The translations under genes and the position numbers were made by a program. Shown here piece by piece: positions 7,810 through 17,215 of a stretch of DNA of 64,000 nt. The notes beneath the pieces are model-generated. The model had not been told where the DNA came from, made no database searches, and saw only the letters and a program-made list of their open reading frames with translations. Origin of the DNA: Filimonas sp. (GTDB taxonomy: Bacteria > Bacteroidota > Bacteroidia > Chitinophagales > Chitinophagaceae); the NCBI GenBank assembly GCA_017306865.1, contig JAFKHH010000023.1:1-64000 (forward strand). The letters run 5' to 3'. Each line of letters opens with the position of its first letter. Position 1 is the first letter of the stretch.

Positions 7810-8038
7810 ACTCGCATTTCAGCCTGGCTGCTGTTACATTGTCCTTTTATTTTGTCGTAAATGGTTGATCCAATCTGTCTGATCGGGTCAAAAAAGTCAT
7901 TCGGAAAATGAGTGCCGCCAGGCATCCATTATGGCTTTGCTTATCTATTGCTCCAATGGCTTATGGGCTAATGGTCAATAACTTGGAGCGCTCATTAACA
8001 ATTAGGCCATTTATCAATTAAACAATTTCCCCATCCCG

Positions 8039-8046
8039 TATCTTTG
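8039..8046 (+). promoter_or_regulatory. Bacteroidetes -7 box TATCTTTG (leaderless promoter)
   Basis: Exact TAnnTTTG match five bases upstream of the ATG at 8052, implying a leaderless or near-leaderless mRNA for the nucleotidyltransferase. Confidence 0.7.
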
Positions 8047-8051
8047 CGCCG

Positions 8052-9470
8052 ATGGAAATAAACTGTACTGGTAAGGAATTATTTTTACTGAAGAAGATTA
8101 GTAAAGCGGCAGAAGAATTGAATTTACCTTCATTTCTGATCGGAGGGTTTGTGCGGGATAAGATCATTGGCAGACCAACCAAAGATGCAGATATTGTATG
8201 CCTGGGAGACGGCATTTCGCTGGCGCACCAGGTTGCCAACCAGTTTTCTCCGGTTCCTACAGTTGCTTATTTCAAAAATTTTGGAACGGCGCAGGTAAAA
8301 GTGCATGACTTTGAAGTGGAGTTTGTGGGCGCACGTAAAGAGAGTTACCGTGCAGAGAGCCGTAAGCCGGAAGTTGAGGCGGGTACGCTGGAAGATGACC
8401 AGGACCGTCGGGATTTTACGATAAATGCGCTGGCAATTAGCCTGAACAAAGCAGACTTTGGCAAACTGATAGATCCATTTGACGGATTGGGGGATATAGA
8501 GCGGAAGCTGATCAAAACACCTTTGCCACCATTGCAAACGTTTAGCGACGACCCTTTGCGTATGATGCGTGCAATCCGGTTTGCATCACAACTGGGTTTT
8601 ACCATAGACCCGGAAACATTCCAGGCCATTAAGGATAATGTGCATCGCCTGCGCATTGTATCGCAAGAGCGCATAACGGACGAGATCAATAAGATCATGC
8701 TGAGCCCGGTACCGTCTATCGGCTGGGACCTGCTGTCTAAGAGCGGGCTGCTAACTGTTATATTCCCGCAAATGATGGACCTGCATGGCGCAGAGTATAT
8801 CGATGGCAAGGGGCATAAGGATAATTTCTACCACACGTTACAGGTGCTGGATAATATTACGGAACATACAAACGATCTGTGGTTGCGCTGGGCCGCATTG
8901 TTGCATGACATAGGCAAGCCGCCAACCAAGCGATTTGAAGAAGGCCACGGATGGACGTTTCATGGGCACGAAGTAGTAGGCGCGCGAATGGTTCCCAAGA
9001 TCTTTGCGAAGCTGAAACTGCCGATGAATGACAGAATGCGTTTTGTACAAAAACTGGTGGAGTTACATCTGCGTCCGATCAGCCTGACGAAAGAGAACAT
9101 TACGGACAGTGCAATACGCCGGTTGCTGTTTGATGCCGGAGAAGATATTGAGGCGCTGATGATGCTATGCAGGGCAGACATTACCAGCAAGAATAAAATG
9201 AAGGTGAAACGTTATTTGCAAAACTTTGAACTGGTAGAAGAGCGACTGGTAGCGGTAGAAGAAAGCGATAAGCTGCGAAACTGGCAACCACCCATAACCG
9301 GTGAGATCATTATGCAGACATTTGGCCTCACTCCCGGAAGAAATGTGGGCATTATTAAAGATGCAATACGGGAGGCAATACTAGATGGTGTTATTCCAAA
9401 TGCGTATGATGAAGCGTACGGGTTCATGCTTCAAAAAGCGGCAGAACTGAACCTGTCACCGATACAATAA
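8052..9470 (+). CDS. CCA-adding/poly(A) polymerase-family tRNA nucleotidyltransferase with HD domain
   Basis: 472 residues. The class II nucleotidyltransferase head (about 20-150) has [11 protein letters not shown] and the catalytic KDADIV pair. Flexible-loop and RNA-binding regions follow: [31 protein letters not shown] and [11 protein letters not shown]. The HD domain (about 270-390) has [11 protein letters not shown] and [10 protein letters not shown]. It is expected to build or repair the 3' CCA end of tRNAs; the HD domain often gives phosphohydrolase activity. A poly(A) polymerase role cannot be excluded by eye, but CCA addition is more likely since no second candidate is in view. Confidence 0.88.
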   Translation: MEINCTGKELFLLKKISKAAEELNLPSFLIGGFVRDKIIGRPTKDADIVCLGDGISLAHQVANQFSPVPTVAYFKNFGTAQVKVHDFEVEFVGARKESYRAESRKPEVEAGTLEDDQDRRDFTINALAISLNKADFGKLIDPFDGLGDIERKLIKTPLPPLQTFSDDPLRMMRAIRFASQLGFTIDPETFQAIKDNVHRLRIVSQERITDEINKIMLSPVPSIGWDLLSKSGLLTVIFPQMMDLHGAEYIDGKGHKDNFYHTLQVLDNITEHTNDLWLRWAALLHDIGKPPTKRFEEGHGWTFHGHEVVGARMVPKIFAKLKLPMNDRMRFVQKLVELHLRPISLTKENITDSAIRRLLFDAGEDIEALMMLCRADITSKNKMKVKRYLQNFELVEERLVAVEESDKLRNWQPPITGEIIMQTFGLTPGRNVGIIKDAIREAILDGVIPNAYDEAYGFMLQKAAELNLSPIQ

Positions 9471-9621
9471 ATTGTATTTTCGTCATTTTCCGGAAACTTC
9501 GTTGCAATTGGTTTATAATTTGTTGTTAGTTATCTCCGGTAAAAAAAGCCCGATCATAGAATTTGGAATTGTAAAGGGTATTTTGTTACATTGTACAACC
9601 TAATCTTATAAATCAAACAGA

Positions 9622-10218
9622 ATGGCGGTTTTAAAGTTCAGAATTTACTTTGAGGAAGATGATGCTGTTTACCGTGATATAGTGATAAAGCACACACAAA
9701 CTTTCCTTGATCTACACCAGGCTATACTGAAAGGGTACGAATTTGATTCAAAACATCAATCTACTTTTTACCGTAGCAATGATAACTGGCAACGTGGGCG
9801 TGAGATCAGCTTTGATAAATATGGCGACAGGCAATACAAGGCCGAACCGCTGATTATGAAGGATACAACAATTGGCAGTGAAATACGCGATACAAATCAG
9901 AAATTTATTTATGTATATGATTTTGTAAGGAACTGGACGTTCCTGGTAGAACTGATCAATGTAAGCAAAGAAGAAAATGCTAAACAGGCATATCCCGGCA
10001 CTACACGTGTAGAAGGCATAGGCCCGCAACAATATGGCACTAAAAGCCTGCTGGGCGATAAGTTTGTAGACATAGAAGAAAAATATGATCTGCAAAAAGG
10101 AACAGAAGGGTTTGGAACAGAAGGTGGGGACGGGGATAGTGATGGAGATAGCGACAGTGATAGCGATAGCGGCGAGGAGTCCTATGGCGATGAAGGCCAT
10201 GGAAGCGACGACTATTAG
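9622..10218 (+). CDS. pRiA4b ORF-3-like (IS1096 TnpR-like) domain protein with acidic tail
   Basis: 198 residues. Residues about 1-150 match the plasmid pRiA4b ORF-3 domain: a start FRIYFEEDDAVYRDIVI, TFLDLHQAILKGYEFD, the DNWQRGREI region and FIYVYDFVRNWTFLVELI. The last about 30 residues are almost only D, S, G and E (GDSDSDSDSGEE). The function of the domain is unknown; relatives occur on plasmids and as IS passengers but also as chromosomal housekeeping genes in Bacteroidota. Nothing nearby suggests a mobile element. A strong terminator follows at 10241. Confidence 0.8.
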   Translation: MAVLKFRIYFEEDDAVYRDIVIKHTQTFLDLHQAILKGYEFDSKHQSTFYRSNDNWQRGREISFDKYGDRQYKAEPLIMKDTTIGSEIRDTNQKFIYVYDFVRNWTFLVELINVSKEENAKQAYPGTTRVEGIGPQQYGTKSLLGDKFVDIEEKYDLQKGTEGFGTEGGDGDSDGDSDSDSDSGEESYGDEGHGSDDY

Positions 10219-10240
10219 AAATATTCCTGATATGTATAGG

Positions 10241-10280
10241 ATAATGGCACGCGAACGGTTCTTCTGTTGCGTGCCATTAT
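10241..10280 (+). terminator. Strong Rho-independent terminator
   Basis: Perfect 12-bp arms ATAATGGCACGC and GCGTGCCATTAT with a 16-base loop, followed by TATTTTG, lying 23 bases after the pRiA4b-like gene. Confidence 0.85.
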
Positions 10281-10388
10281 TATTTTGTGCCTGCAATTTT
10301 TAAAACAAAGGGCGCTGCTGGATTAAATTAATGTAAACTCTGTATTAATAATTCTCTATTCTTTGCAGAAGCTTCTTAAATTGGTAGT

Positions 10389-11279
10389 ATGAACGTGCTT
10401 ATTACTGGCGCAAATGGTTTTTTAGGCCAGCACCTGACTTTGTACCTCGCTTCTAAAGGATTTGTTGTTTCGGCGACCAGCCGTAACGCAAGCCGTATTC
10501 CCTCCCGTGAAAAGTTTACCTATTATAATGTAGATCTGACTGATGAAACAGAAGTGAAACAATTGGTAGCAACTGTACAGCCGGATGTGATTATCCATAC
10601 AGCAGCTATGAGTAAACCGGATGAGTGTGATGCAGACAAGGAAGCTTGCCTGCTGCATAACGTAGCGGCAACGCAGTTTTTGCTGGAGGCGGTAAAGGCA
10701 TTGAAGCCGGCAGCGCATTTTATCTACACATCTACAGATTTCATATTTGGCGAAAATGGCCCGCATGCAGAAAATGAGGCGCCTGCTCCATTGAACTTTT
10801 ATGGGGAGAGTAAGCTGCAGGCTGAGAATGCTGTTATGAACAGCGGTCTCTTTGCCAGTGTGGTGCGCCCGGTATTTATTTATGGAGAAATATGGGAAGG
10901 ATTACGCCCGACATTTCTGCATTGGGTAAAGAATAGCCTGGAGCAGGGAAAAAATATTAAAGTTGTAAATGATCAGCGAAGGACCCCAACTTTTGTGCAG
11001 GATTTGTGTAATGGATATGAGCAGATCATAATGCAGCGTAAAAGCGGTATTTATAACCTGGCCGGACAAGATGTTTGCTCGCCTTACGAGATGGCTATTG
11101 TAACCGCAAGAGCGCTGGGGCTAAACGAAACGCTGATAGAAAAAGTAACTTCCGATACTTTTAAAGAAGTCGTAGTAAGGGCTAAACAATCAGGATTAAA
11201 AATAGACAAAGCAAGAGCAGAGCTGGGGTATAGCCCGGTAGCATTTGAAGAGGGCGTGAAACTGACTTTTGGTATTTAA
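10389..11279 (+). CDS. SDR-family NAD(P)-dependent reductase, RmlD-like
   Basis: 296 residues, extended short-chain dehydrogenase fold. The nucleotide-binding motif GANGFLGQ is at residues 7-14, the catalytic YGESK (YxxxK) is in the middle, and TSTDFIFGE and RPVFIYGE are RmlD/GalE-like strands. RmlD enzymes reduce dTDP-4-keto-rhamnose, but no rhamnose genes lie nearby, so the substrate is open. The CHAD gene follows after a 60-base gap that carries word-D phrases (tacttcgtaattagtactt). Confidence 0.8.
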   Translation: MNVLITGANGFLGQHLTLYLASKGFVVSATSRNASRIPSREKFTYYNVDLTDETEVKQLVATVQPDVIIHTAAMSKPDECDADKEACLLHNVAATQFLLEAVKALKPAAHFIYTSTDFIFGENGPHAENEAPAPLNFYGESKLQAENAVMNSGLFASVVRPVFIYGEIWEGLRPTFLHWVKNSLEQGKNIKVVNDQRRTPTFVQDLCNGYEQIIMQRKSGIYNLAGQDVCSPYEMAIVTARALGLNETLIEKVTSDTFKEVVVRAKQSGLKIDKARAELGYSPVAFEEGVKLTFGI

Positions 11280-11340
11280 AAAATAGCGGCGTTAAACGAT
11301 AGTAAAATACTTTATACCTGGTACTTCGTAATTAGTACTT

Positions 11341-12123
11341 ATGCAGACACAGTTGCAAAAATATTTTGCCCAACGGGTAAAGAACTTGTTTAATCATTTG
11401 CATGACTTTGATGTGAATGGTGATGATGTGTCTATGCATGACCTGCGTGTAGAGCTGAAAAAATTGCGTTCTGTTATTAAGTTTCTCCGACAGGTATATC
11501 CCAAGCAAAAACTAAAAAGAGCCTCTCATTTATTGCGGGCTATCTTCCAGTCTGCAGGCGAGATCAGGGAATACCAGATATTGACACAGTGGCTGGAAAA
11601 ACATGAATGCCATGTTATATCCATGCACTATTTTCCGGACGAGCGACTTACTAAAATGGTTGAAGACTTCCGGGGCCGATCGGAAGAGTGGAAAAATGAT
11701 CTGAAGGATATTTTTGAGCAGGCTGGGAAATTTGTAGTGATCACCAACGAAATATTAGCCGAACAATACTTTACAGACCTGAATGCGCAATTGCACGAAA
11801 TGACAAATAAAGATCTCCCCGTATCTGAATGGCATGAAATGCGAAAGCTGATAAAACAGTGGATGTTTGCGAGCAACTGGATAACCCCGGAGGAACGTGC
11901 AGAAAAAGAAGCCGCTTTTTCCTATTACAACAAACTACAGGAGCAGATAGGGCAGTGGCACGATATAGAAATGATCAAAGAAGCCTTCTCTCAAAAGCAA
12001 ATCTATCTTTCCCAGAACATTGAGATACAAAAAGACTTTAACCACGCCTGGGAAAAACTCAACAACGCTACAAAATACCGCGAAAAGCAAATAGAAGAAA
12101 TGCTGGCAAAGCAGGCTGCTTAA
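11341..12123 (+). CDS. CHAD domain protein
   Basis: 260 residues, predicted all-helical. CHAD domains carry conserved histidines and basic residues and bind inorganic polyphosphate. Here two related blocks are visible, HDLRVELKKLRSVIKFLR near residues 32-49 and HEMRKLIKQWMFA near 165, matching the duplicated helical-bundle design. The family often targets polyphosphate granules or pairs with CYTH enzymes; no CYTH partner is in this window. Its 3' end faces the convergent gene at 12251 with an inverted-repeat spacer between. Confidence 0.85.
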   Translation: MQTQLQKYFAQRVKNLFNHLHDFDVNGDDVSMHDLRVELKKLRSVIKFLRQVYPKQKLKRASHLLRAIFQSAGEIREYQILTQWLEKHECHVISMHYFPDERLTKMVEDFRGRSEEWKNDLKDIFEQAGKFVVITNEILAEQYFTDLNAQLHEMTNKDLPVSEWHEMRKLIKQWMFASNWITPEERAEKEAAFSYYNKLQEQIGQWHDIEMIKEAFSQKQIYLSQNIEIQKDFNHAWEKLNNATKYREKQIEEMLAKQAA

Positions 12124-12247
12124 CATGTACGATGTTAGATGTACGATGTAATGCCGTACATGAATATTCAATCACTGGTCGTTAAATGCTTCGTGTTCCT
12201 ATATGCCGTTACACTCACCGTACATCTAACATCATACATCGTACATT
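12124..12247. repeat. Word-C inverted repeat between convergent genes
   Basis: catgtacgatgttagatgtacgatgta words face ccgtacatctaacatcatacatcgtacat words about 70 bases on. The hairpin lies between two converging genes and could act as a bidirectional terminator. A second copy of this vocabulary is at 31946-32106. Confidence 0.65.
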
Positions 12248-12250
12248 GAA

Positions 12251-12748
12251 TCACCAATGCAGCCATCCCTTCACCTCTGTGTCAGACTTAGTAGAAATAC
12301 TGCTGGGTGGTTCTTCGTTTACAAAGTAATTAGGACGCTGTATTGTATTGCTTTTGGAGTAAGGGGCAATAGTCTCATGTCCGTAAGCCGCACTATTATC
12401 ACCCCTGCGGGAATAGATGATAAGATCGAAGTAAGCAACATCAGGTGTGTTGTTTATGACGATGTTTTTAGTGCCGGTGCGGGATAGTTTTATTTCAGAA
12501 AGATTAGCGGTTTCAAAATTTGTCTCTTTGATGAGTATATAATTTTTTACATGCTGCTTGTCTGTGATCACAAATACGTTGTAGGCGAAGAAACGGCAAT
12601 AGCCAAAACCTGCGGCACACAATGCCAGGAATAGAAAACAAATACCCTGCGGGCGACTTTTCGCGGAAGGAAACAAGACTACTAAAAGCCCGGTGATGGC
12701 TATGGCTACAAGCAATATAATTACGTAAACGATGATGTCTGATAACAT
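12251..12748 (-). CDS. Hypothetical membrane protein
   Basis: 165 residues. Two membrane helices at about 5-26 and 36-57 are followed by a predicted beta-rich domain (about 60-140) containing the strand pattern YNVFVITDKQHVKNYILI, and a short tail rich in S, T and P. No known family is recognised. The arrangement of a helix pair and a beta domain resembles bacterial PH-like membrane proteins and matches the next gene upstream, 26 bases away on the same strand, so the two probably form one operon. Confidence 0.6.
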   Translation of the reverse strand: MLSDIIVYVIILLVAIAITGLLVVLFPSAKSRPQGICFLFLALCAAGFGYCRFFAYNVFVITDKQHVKNYILIKETNFETANLSEIKLSRTGTKNIVINNTPDVAYFDLIIYSRRGDNSAAYGHETIAPYSKSNTIQRPNYFVNEEPPSSISTKSDTEVKGWLHW

Positions 12749-12773
12749 ATAAAACGATGTTGAATAGTGACGT

Positions 12774-13799
12774 TTAAAATTGTTGTCTTTGCGCCTGTAC
12801 AGGACTATCCTGATTGCTTTTCAGGTAAGACTGGTTGAGAATGTTTTTTGTTTCTGCAAGCAGTGCGTCAATGTGATTAGTCTTTTTTACACTCATCAGG
12901 TTGGCTTCTTTGGTCTTGCCATTTACAACAAATTGTATGCGTATATCTGTACCAGTGTACATGCCATTGGTACGACGGCGTACGATCAGAAACTGGGAGA
13001 AGGTATTCAGCGGGTACACCTGTTTAAAAATACCCGCATAAGAAACCGTAAGCGTACTTGCGGCAGTATCAAATATTTTCTTTTGCAGCCACATGCCAAT
13101 ACCTACAACAACCGGGATTAGTCCAAAGAACATCATTTCGCGGCTATCCTGTTTGTTCACACCCAGTGCTATTACGGCTATACCTATACAGATAAGAACA
13201 AAAGACCAGACCTTATTGCTTTGTTTCAGTTCAAATATATTGCCTTCGTGTTTGTAATAAGTATAGCTGGTGATGGCGGGTATTTTTGTTTGCTCTTGTG
13301 GGGCAATGGCTGGTTTATTCTCTTGTATAGCCGTCATATTAGCCAGCAGCGGCAACACATTTTTTTCAAATTCAGCTTTCTCTTTATTGGTAACGCCTGC
13401 TAATACTGTGCCCTTGCCAAACTTATCTTTATTAGAGAATAACCTGAATGTTCTTTCTGTACCTGTCACATATTGTATGGCATAGATGTCAGTAAAAGAC
13501 ATCAGCCGTCTTGTAATAAAGAAAGATTGCTTCATTACCATCTTGCTCTCCTTGTCGAAAATTACTTTTGTTTGTGATCCAATGTAAAAGAGGAGCGGGA
13601 AGAGTAATGCAAAAGCAAGGTATATGAATGAGATGGATAAAGAGATATCCGTATCAGATGCCTGCTTAAAACTAAAAAAGAGGAAATAAAAGAAAGGTAA
13701 AAGGATCAGGCAGCCGAAAACAATGGACAATACTTTGAAAATGATATAAGGGTAGAAGATGATCCGGTCAGGCTCTATTACGTATTTTTTTGCCTTCAT
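12774..13799 (-). CDS. Hypothetical membrane protein, possible double bPH-like architecture
   Basis: 341 residues with four membrane helices in two pairs (about 17-39 with 52-68, and about 205-222 with 227-243). Each pair is followed by a beta-rich stretch with VIFDKESKMVMKQ or TLTVSYAGIFKQVYPL type strands, which resembles the layout of YdbS-like bPH2 proteins duplicated. The C-terminus has a VKKTNHIDALLAETKNIL helix. Function unknown. It is the first gene of a probable two-gene operon with the 165-residue membrane protein. Confidence 0.6.
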   Translation of the reverse strand: MKAKKYVIEPDRIIFYPYIIFKVLSIVFGCLILLPFFYFLFFSFKQASDTDISLSISFIYLAFALLFPLLFYIGSQTKVIFDKESKMVMKQSFFITRRLMSFTDIYAIQYVTGTERTFRLFSNKDKFGKGTVLAGVTNKEKAEFEKNVLPLLANMTAIQENKPAIAPQEQTKIPAITSYTYYKHEGNIFELKQSNKVWSFVLICIGIAVIALGVNKQDSREMMFFGLIPVVVGIGMWLQKKIFDTAASTLTVSYAGIFKQVYPLNTFSQFLIVRRRTNGMYTGTDIRIQFVVNGKTKEANLMSVKKTNHIDALLAETKNILNQSYLKSNQDSPVQAQRQQF

Positions 13800-13952
13800 T
13801 ATAGTAATGGTTTGGAGTGTTTAATAGTTAAATAGGTTAAGCAGCAAAGGCTGTATTTTATAGTCAAGTTGTGTGCCAAATAATATGACATACTGTGCTA
13901 TTTGTAAGGAATGCAGATCAACGTATTTTCAATGAGTGAGGAGGGGCGAGTT

Positions 13953-14474
13953 TTAACGTAACACATCTATAGAAGCATTGCAATTATATTTTGCAGTGCT
14001 GAAAACCGCACTGAATACTGTATTACAAAAGGTGATGGTTAAACGCCCGTTGGATTCGGTAACATGTACGGTACAAGTACTTTGCGGGCCACGTATATCA
14101 TACATGTCTCCCCAGTATTGCATCCAGACCTCATTCGCTTTCAATTTCCTGTTTACCATTTGATCACTGCCAGTATATGTGCCTGGCTTAGGTAAAGATG
14201 TGCCCGCAAATGTCAGGAACATGTATTTGTTGTAGCTGCCATAGGTAGAATACGCATGAATGGTAATGGTATTTTCCAGGCTGTCAGGTGCATATGCAGT
14301 GGTAGCAAATTGCGCCAGCTTATTGCCATCTACATTAAACGTGTTTGATGCAACCAAACACATATTCTGAGGTTCTGTAGAAGGTGAATCTTTGCTGCAA
14401 CTGATAAACAGCAATGCGGTAATAAATATGATAGTGGTGTAATAGGTTAGTTTTGATTTAATGGCATGTTTCAT
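13953..14474 (-). CDS. Hypothetical lipoprotein
   Basis: 173 residues with a lipoprotein signal: basic start KHAIKSKL, hydrophobic run, then lipobox LLFISCSKD with Cys near residue 26. The mature part looks beta-rich (TYAPDSLENTITIHAYSTYG; GRLTITFCNTVFSA) and carries a few cysteines that could form a disulfide. No family is recognised. It is alone, with the terminator of the next gene upstream about 90 bases before its start. Confidence 0.65.
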   Translation of the reverse strand: MKHAIKSKLTYYTTIIFITALLFISCSKDSPSTEPQNMCLVASNTFNVDGNKLAQFATTAYAPDSLENTITIHAYSTYGSYNKYMFLTFAGTSLPKPGTYTGSDQMVNRKLKANEVWMQYWGDMYDIRGPQSTCTVHVTESNGRLTITFCNTVFSAVFSTAKYNCNASIDVLR

Positions 14475-14561
14475 TGAGTATGGAACCGGATAACGTGCAA
14501 AGATTTTCTTCTATTGCCCGGGTGGAAAATTTTCTTAGATAGTAGGTGTAAGTAGACAAGC

Positions 14562-14602
14562 AAAAAGGTTAGCTTTTGCAAGTAGAAAAGCTAACCTTTT
14601 TT
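14562..14602 (-). terminator. Rho-independent terminator of ctlX
   Basis: Arms AAAAAGGTTAGCTTTT and AAAAGCTAACCTTTTTT enclose a short loop. It is symmetrical enough to work in both directions, but lies 23 bases past the ctlX stop. Confidence 0.85.
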
Positions 14603-14624
14603 GAATAGTGTAAGTATTAAAATG

Positions 14625-15542
14625 CTATTGTGCGGGTGCAAATATTTCTGCCAGCATACACCGGGCACTACCACCGCCATTAGTTTCTATCGTATTAAGA
14701 TCAGCGTGTATAATGCGGTTGTAATTTTCCAACGCATCTAATTGATCCGTAGTCAGGCTGTTATAGGCTTGTGTTGACATAATAAGTAGTTTTTCTCCTT
14801 TTGTATTCTCTACTTGTAACATGTTGCCTGCAAAGTGCGCCGTCTGGTCGAGCGTAATTATAACAACTTCCTTTTCTGTACCATTAATAGTAGCGATCAC
14901 TTCGCTTTTTTCAGCCACACTTTTTATTGATTCAAGACATACAACTACATAATAATCAGCTACACACATCATTACGTTGGTGTGGTAAATGGGCTGCCCT
15001 TTAGCGTCTGTTGCATGAAAGAGAACAGGCTCGTAACCGCTTTCTTTGGCAAACTGCATCACTACCTTTTTATCTGTGCGGGGAGATAAACAGGCATACG
15101 CTATTTTAAACTCCCGGTCTAAAACCATGCTGCCGGTACCTTCTAAAAATTTATTATCCTTTTCAAAATGAGTGAGATCGATAGTTTTACTGAATTTAAA
15201 TTTCTTATTCAGCTCGTCTAATACATGTTGTTTTCTTTCCTTGCGGCGGTTCTCTGCATACATGGGGTACAGGAACAGTTTGCCGCTTTCATGAAAGGAG
15301 ATCCAGTTATTTGGAAAAATGGAATCTGGTGTGTGTGGCTCTTTTGTATCGTTTACCACAGTTACATCCACATCATTATCCCGCAATAGCTGTACAAAAT
15401 TGTCAAACTCCTGCACTGCTTTTTCCTGTGCGGCCTCTTGCTGACCTGCTACCTGGAATGCATTGTTCACTGCCGTCTGCTCATTGTAAGTAAAATGAGC
15501 CGGTCGGATCATCAGAATATGGGAAGTGTTTTGATTATTCAT
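14625..15542 (-). CDS. ctlX: Citrulline utilization hydrolase type / amidinotransferase-like protein
   Basis: 305 residues of the pentein fold (guanidine-modifying superfamily). Motifs: MIRPAHF start, EGTGSMVLDRE (the catalytic E and D region), YHTNVMMCV (catalytic His region) and the C-terminal GGGSARCMLAEIF with nucleophile C295. This matches CtlX-type enzymes, named for a role in citrulline use; the true substrate is not proven. It lies 150 bases downstream of another pentein enzyme (arginine deiminase-like) on the same strand, which supports a shared arginine/citrulline pathway. Confidence 0.85.
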   Translation of the reverse strand: MNNQNTSHILMIRPAHFTYNEQTAVNNAFQVAGQQEAAQEKAVQEFDNFVQLLRDNDVDVTVVNDTKEPHTPDSIFPNNWISFHESGKLFLYPMYAENRRKERKQHVLDELNKKFKFSKTIDLTHFEKDNKFLEGTGSMVLDREFKIAYACLSPRTDKKVVMQFAKESGYEPVLFHATDAKGQPIYHTNVMMCVADYYVVVCLESIKSVAEKSEVIATINGTEKEVVIITLDQTAHFAGNMLQVENTKGEKLLIMSTQAYNSLTTDQLDALENYNRIIHADLNTIETNGGGSARCMLAEIFAPAQ

Positions 15543-15543
15543 T

Positions 15544-15694
15544 GTTTAATAGTTGCATTGCTATATTGTCGCATTGTTATATTGTTGAATTGGCTTAAAG
15601 AGATGTCTCACTAAGTTGGGCAAACACCTGTCTCCAAAGCAATTAAAACAATATATCCATTTAACAATTAAACAATTATTCTTTATCCTGTTAT
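15544..15694. repeat. Word-B inverted repeat between the two pentein genes
   Basis: attgttatattgttgaattg words (about 15555-15590) face caattaaaacaatatatcc and aacaattaaacaatt words (about 15640-15678). It could form a hairpin in the mRNA joining the deiminase-like gene and ctlX. Confidence 0.5.
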
Positions 15695-17215
15695 TTATAA
15701 TTTTTCTCTCAATAATGGCATACTCATACAGTGCGATCCGCCACGGGCGCGGGATAGCTCTGCAGACGGCAATAAGATCAGCGTGTTTTCCAGCGAGTGT
15801 GGGTCTACGCCGCTATCAAAAAGCTCGAAGGCCTCTTCTGTTCTTAGTACCTTAAAGCCATGTTCCATAAAAGCCTGCGAAGTTTTGTCATTCCGGTCAT
15901 ACCCGATCACCACACCTTCTTTTACAGCTACTACGTTACAGGAATCCGTCCATTGCTCACGATCATCGTGTGGGAAATCATTTGCGCCGCTATAGATAAT
16001 CTTTACATCCTGTGGTGAGCATCCGTAATCCTCTACACTTACCTGTACAAGAAGAGCTTCTATACCTGCCGGATTATGCTTAACACTATAATCCTTATTG
16101 CGTTGGTAAGGTTCACTTGATTTTTTATAGAACTGTATAATCTCCGGTGTTTCCATAACAGGGTAACCAGACTTATGTTCCAATAATGACAGGTAAGATT
16201 TTTTGATATTATTTTCCGCTTCCAGTATTCGCTCAGAATAGCGCCCGTACAGTACCCACACATTCCGTTTTACCTGGGTGAAAATAGTATCGATGTGCAT
16301 TTGCGCGCGCTTCTTCGGGATCTTCACCACTGATATTTTTTCTATCTCCAGCTCTTCGCGGGAAAACAGTGTATGTATGATCTCATTTACTGCATTGGCA
16401 GATGTACGTTCGCTACAACCTACGATCAGGTGGCGCGGATGTATCATCATTACATCTCCGCCTTCAATAGAGATAAAACGCTGGCGGCGTTCTTCCTCTT
16501 CATAGAGGAAAAAGTCACTCTCTTCTATGATCTCGATCACTTTTTCCGGGGTGTCTTTAAAGAAATAATACAAAGCAAGGAACTTGGTGATCAGCGATTC
16601 CCGTTTGCGGGCAGTTGTCGCCATTCTACTTAGCAATATGTGGTCCTTTATCATAATCCCGATATCTCTTGAAAAGATGAAGTTCGGAATAGGAGGAAAA
16701 ATATATTGCTCTTCCTTAGTTGCATTCTCACTTGCGGGCAATACCCCCGTGATCAGGATCTTGGCCAATAAAGCCGGATCTGTAATATTTTCCAGCTTTT
16801 GTTGTATGCTAAAGCTGGATTCCTCATAAGAGCAAATGGCAGAGATAAGCCGAAGCTTGATCTTTTCATTTTGCACTATTTCCTGTAGCAGGTTTTGTGC
16901 CTCCAGTACTTTATCTGAGTTGAAGTATTCTTTTTTACCGGGAATAAAACAGTTTGCTTTTGTAGCTTCATCGCCCGATTCGTTGCATTCTTTTATGTAG
17001 GCAATTTTTTCAGGATCAAGGAAATATAAAAGAAGCTTCACATAATGGTTGTACTCCTTTTGCATGTTTTTCAGGTGTACAATATCATCATACAAGTTGT
17101 CTTGAAAAGTGCTGGGAATGATCTTGCCGATGCCTCCGTCCGGGCTGTGGATCAATAATTTTTTGAGTGTGCCTAATTCTGATTCTACGTAATAATTAAC
17201 CTGTTCCAATGCCAT
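15695..17215 (-). CDS. Arginine deiminase family protein
   Basis: 506 residues from the ATG at 17215; an in-frame ATG 21 bases earlier is weaker. Core motifs of arginine deiminase are intact: IEGGDVMMIHPRHLIVGCSERT, the MHIDTIF histidine motif, GANDFPHDDREQWTDSCNVV and the nucleophile C496 in GGSHCMSMP. It is about 100 residues longer than typical ArcA because of helical insertions between residues about 30 and 200, a form I associate with Bacteroidota. The likely reaction is arginine to citrulline and ammonia. Partner: ctlX directly downstream. No carbamate kinase or ornithine carbamoyltransferase gene is nearby. Confidence 0.8.
   Translation of the reverse strand: MALEQVNYYVESELGTLKKLLIHSPDGGIGKIIPSTFQDNLYDDIVHLKNMQKEYNHYVKLLLYFLDPEKIAYIKECNESGDEATKANCFIPGKKEYFNSDKVLEAQNLLQEIVQNEKIKLRLISAICSYEESSFSIQQKLENITDPALLAKILITGVLPASENATKEEQYIFPPIPNFIFSRDIGIMIKDHILLSRMATTARKRESLITKFLALYYFFKDTPEKVIEIIEESDFFLYEEEERRQRFISIEGGDVMMIHPRHLIVGCSERTSANAVNEIIHTLFSREELEIEKISVVKIPKKRAQMHIDTIFTQVKRNVWVLYGRYSERILEAENNIKKSYLSLLEHKSGYPVMETPEIIQFYKKSSEPYQRNKDYSVKHNPAGIEALLVQVSVEDYGCSPQDVKIIYSGANDFPHDDREQWTDSCNVVAVKEGVVIGYDRNDKTSQAFMEHGFKVLRTEEAFELFDSGVDPHSLENTLILLPSAELSRARGGSHCMSMPLLREKL

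Noticed and set aside
9622-10218. The pRiA4b ORF-3-like gene as evidence of an integrated plasmid or IS
   Set aside because: No transposase, terminal repeats or integrase nearby; this domain is also found as an ordinary chromosomal gene.
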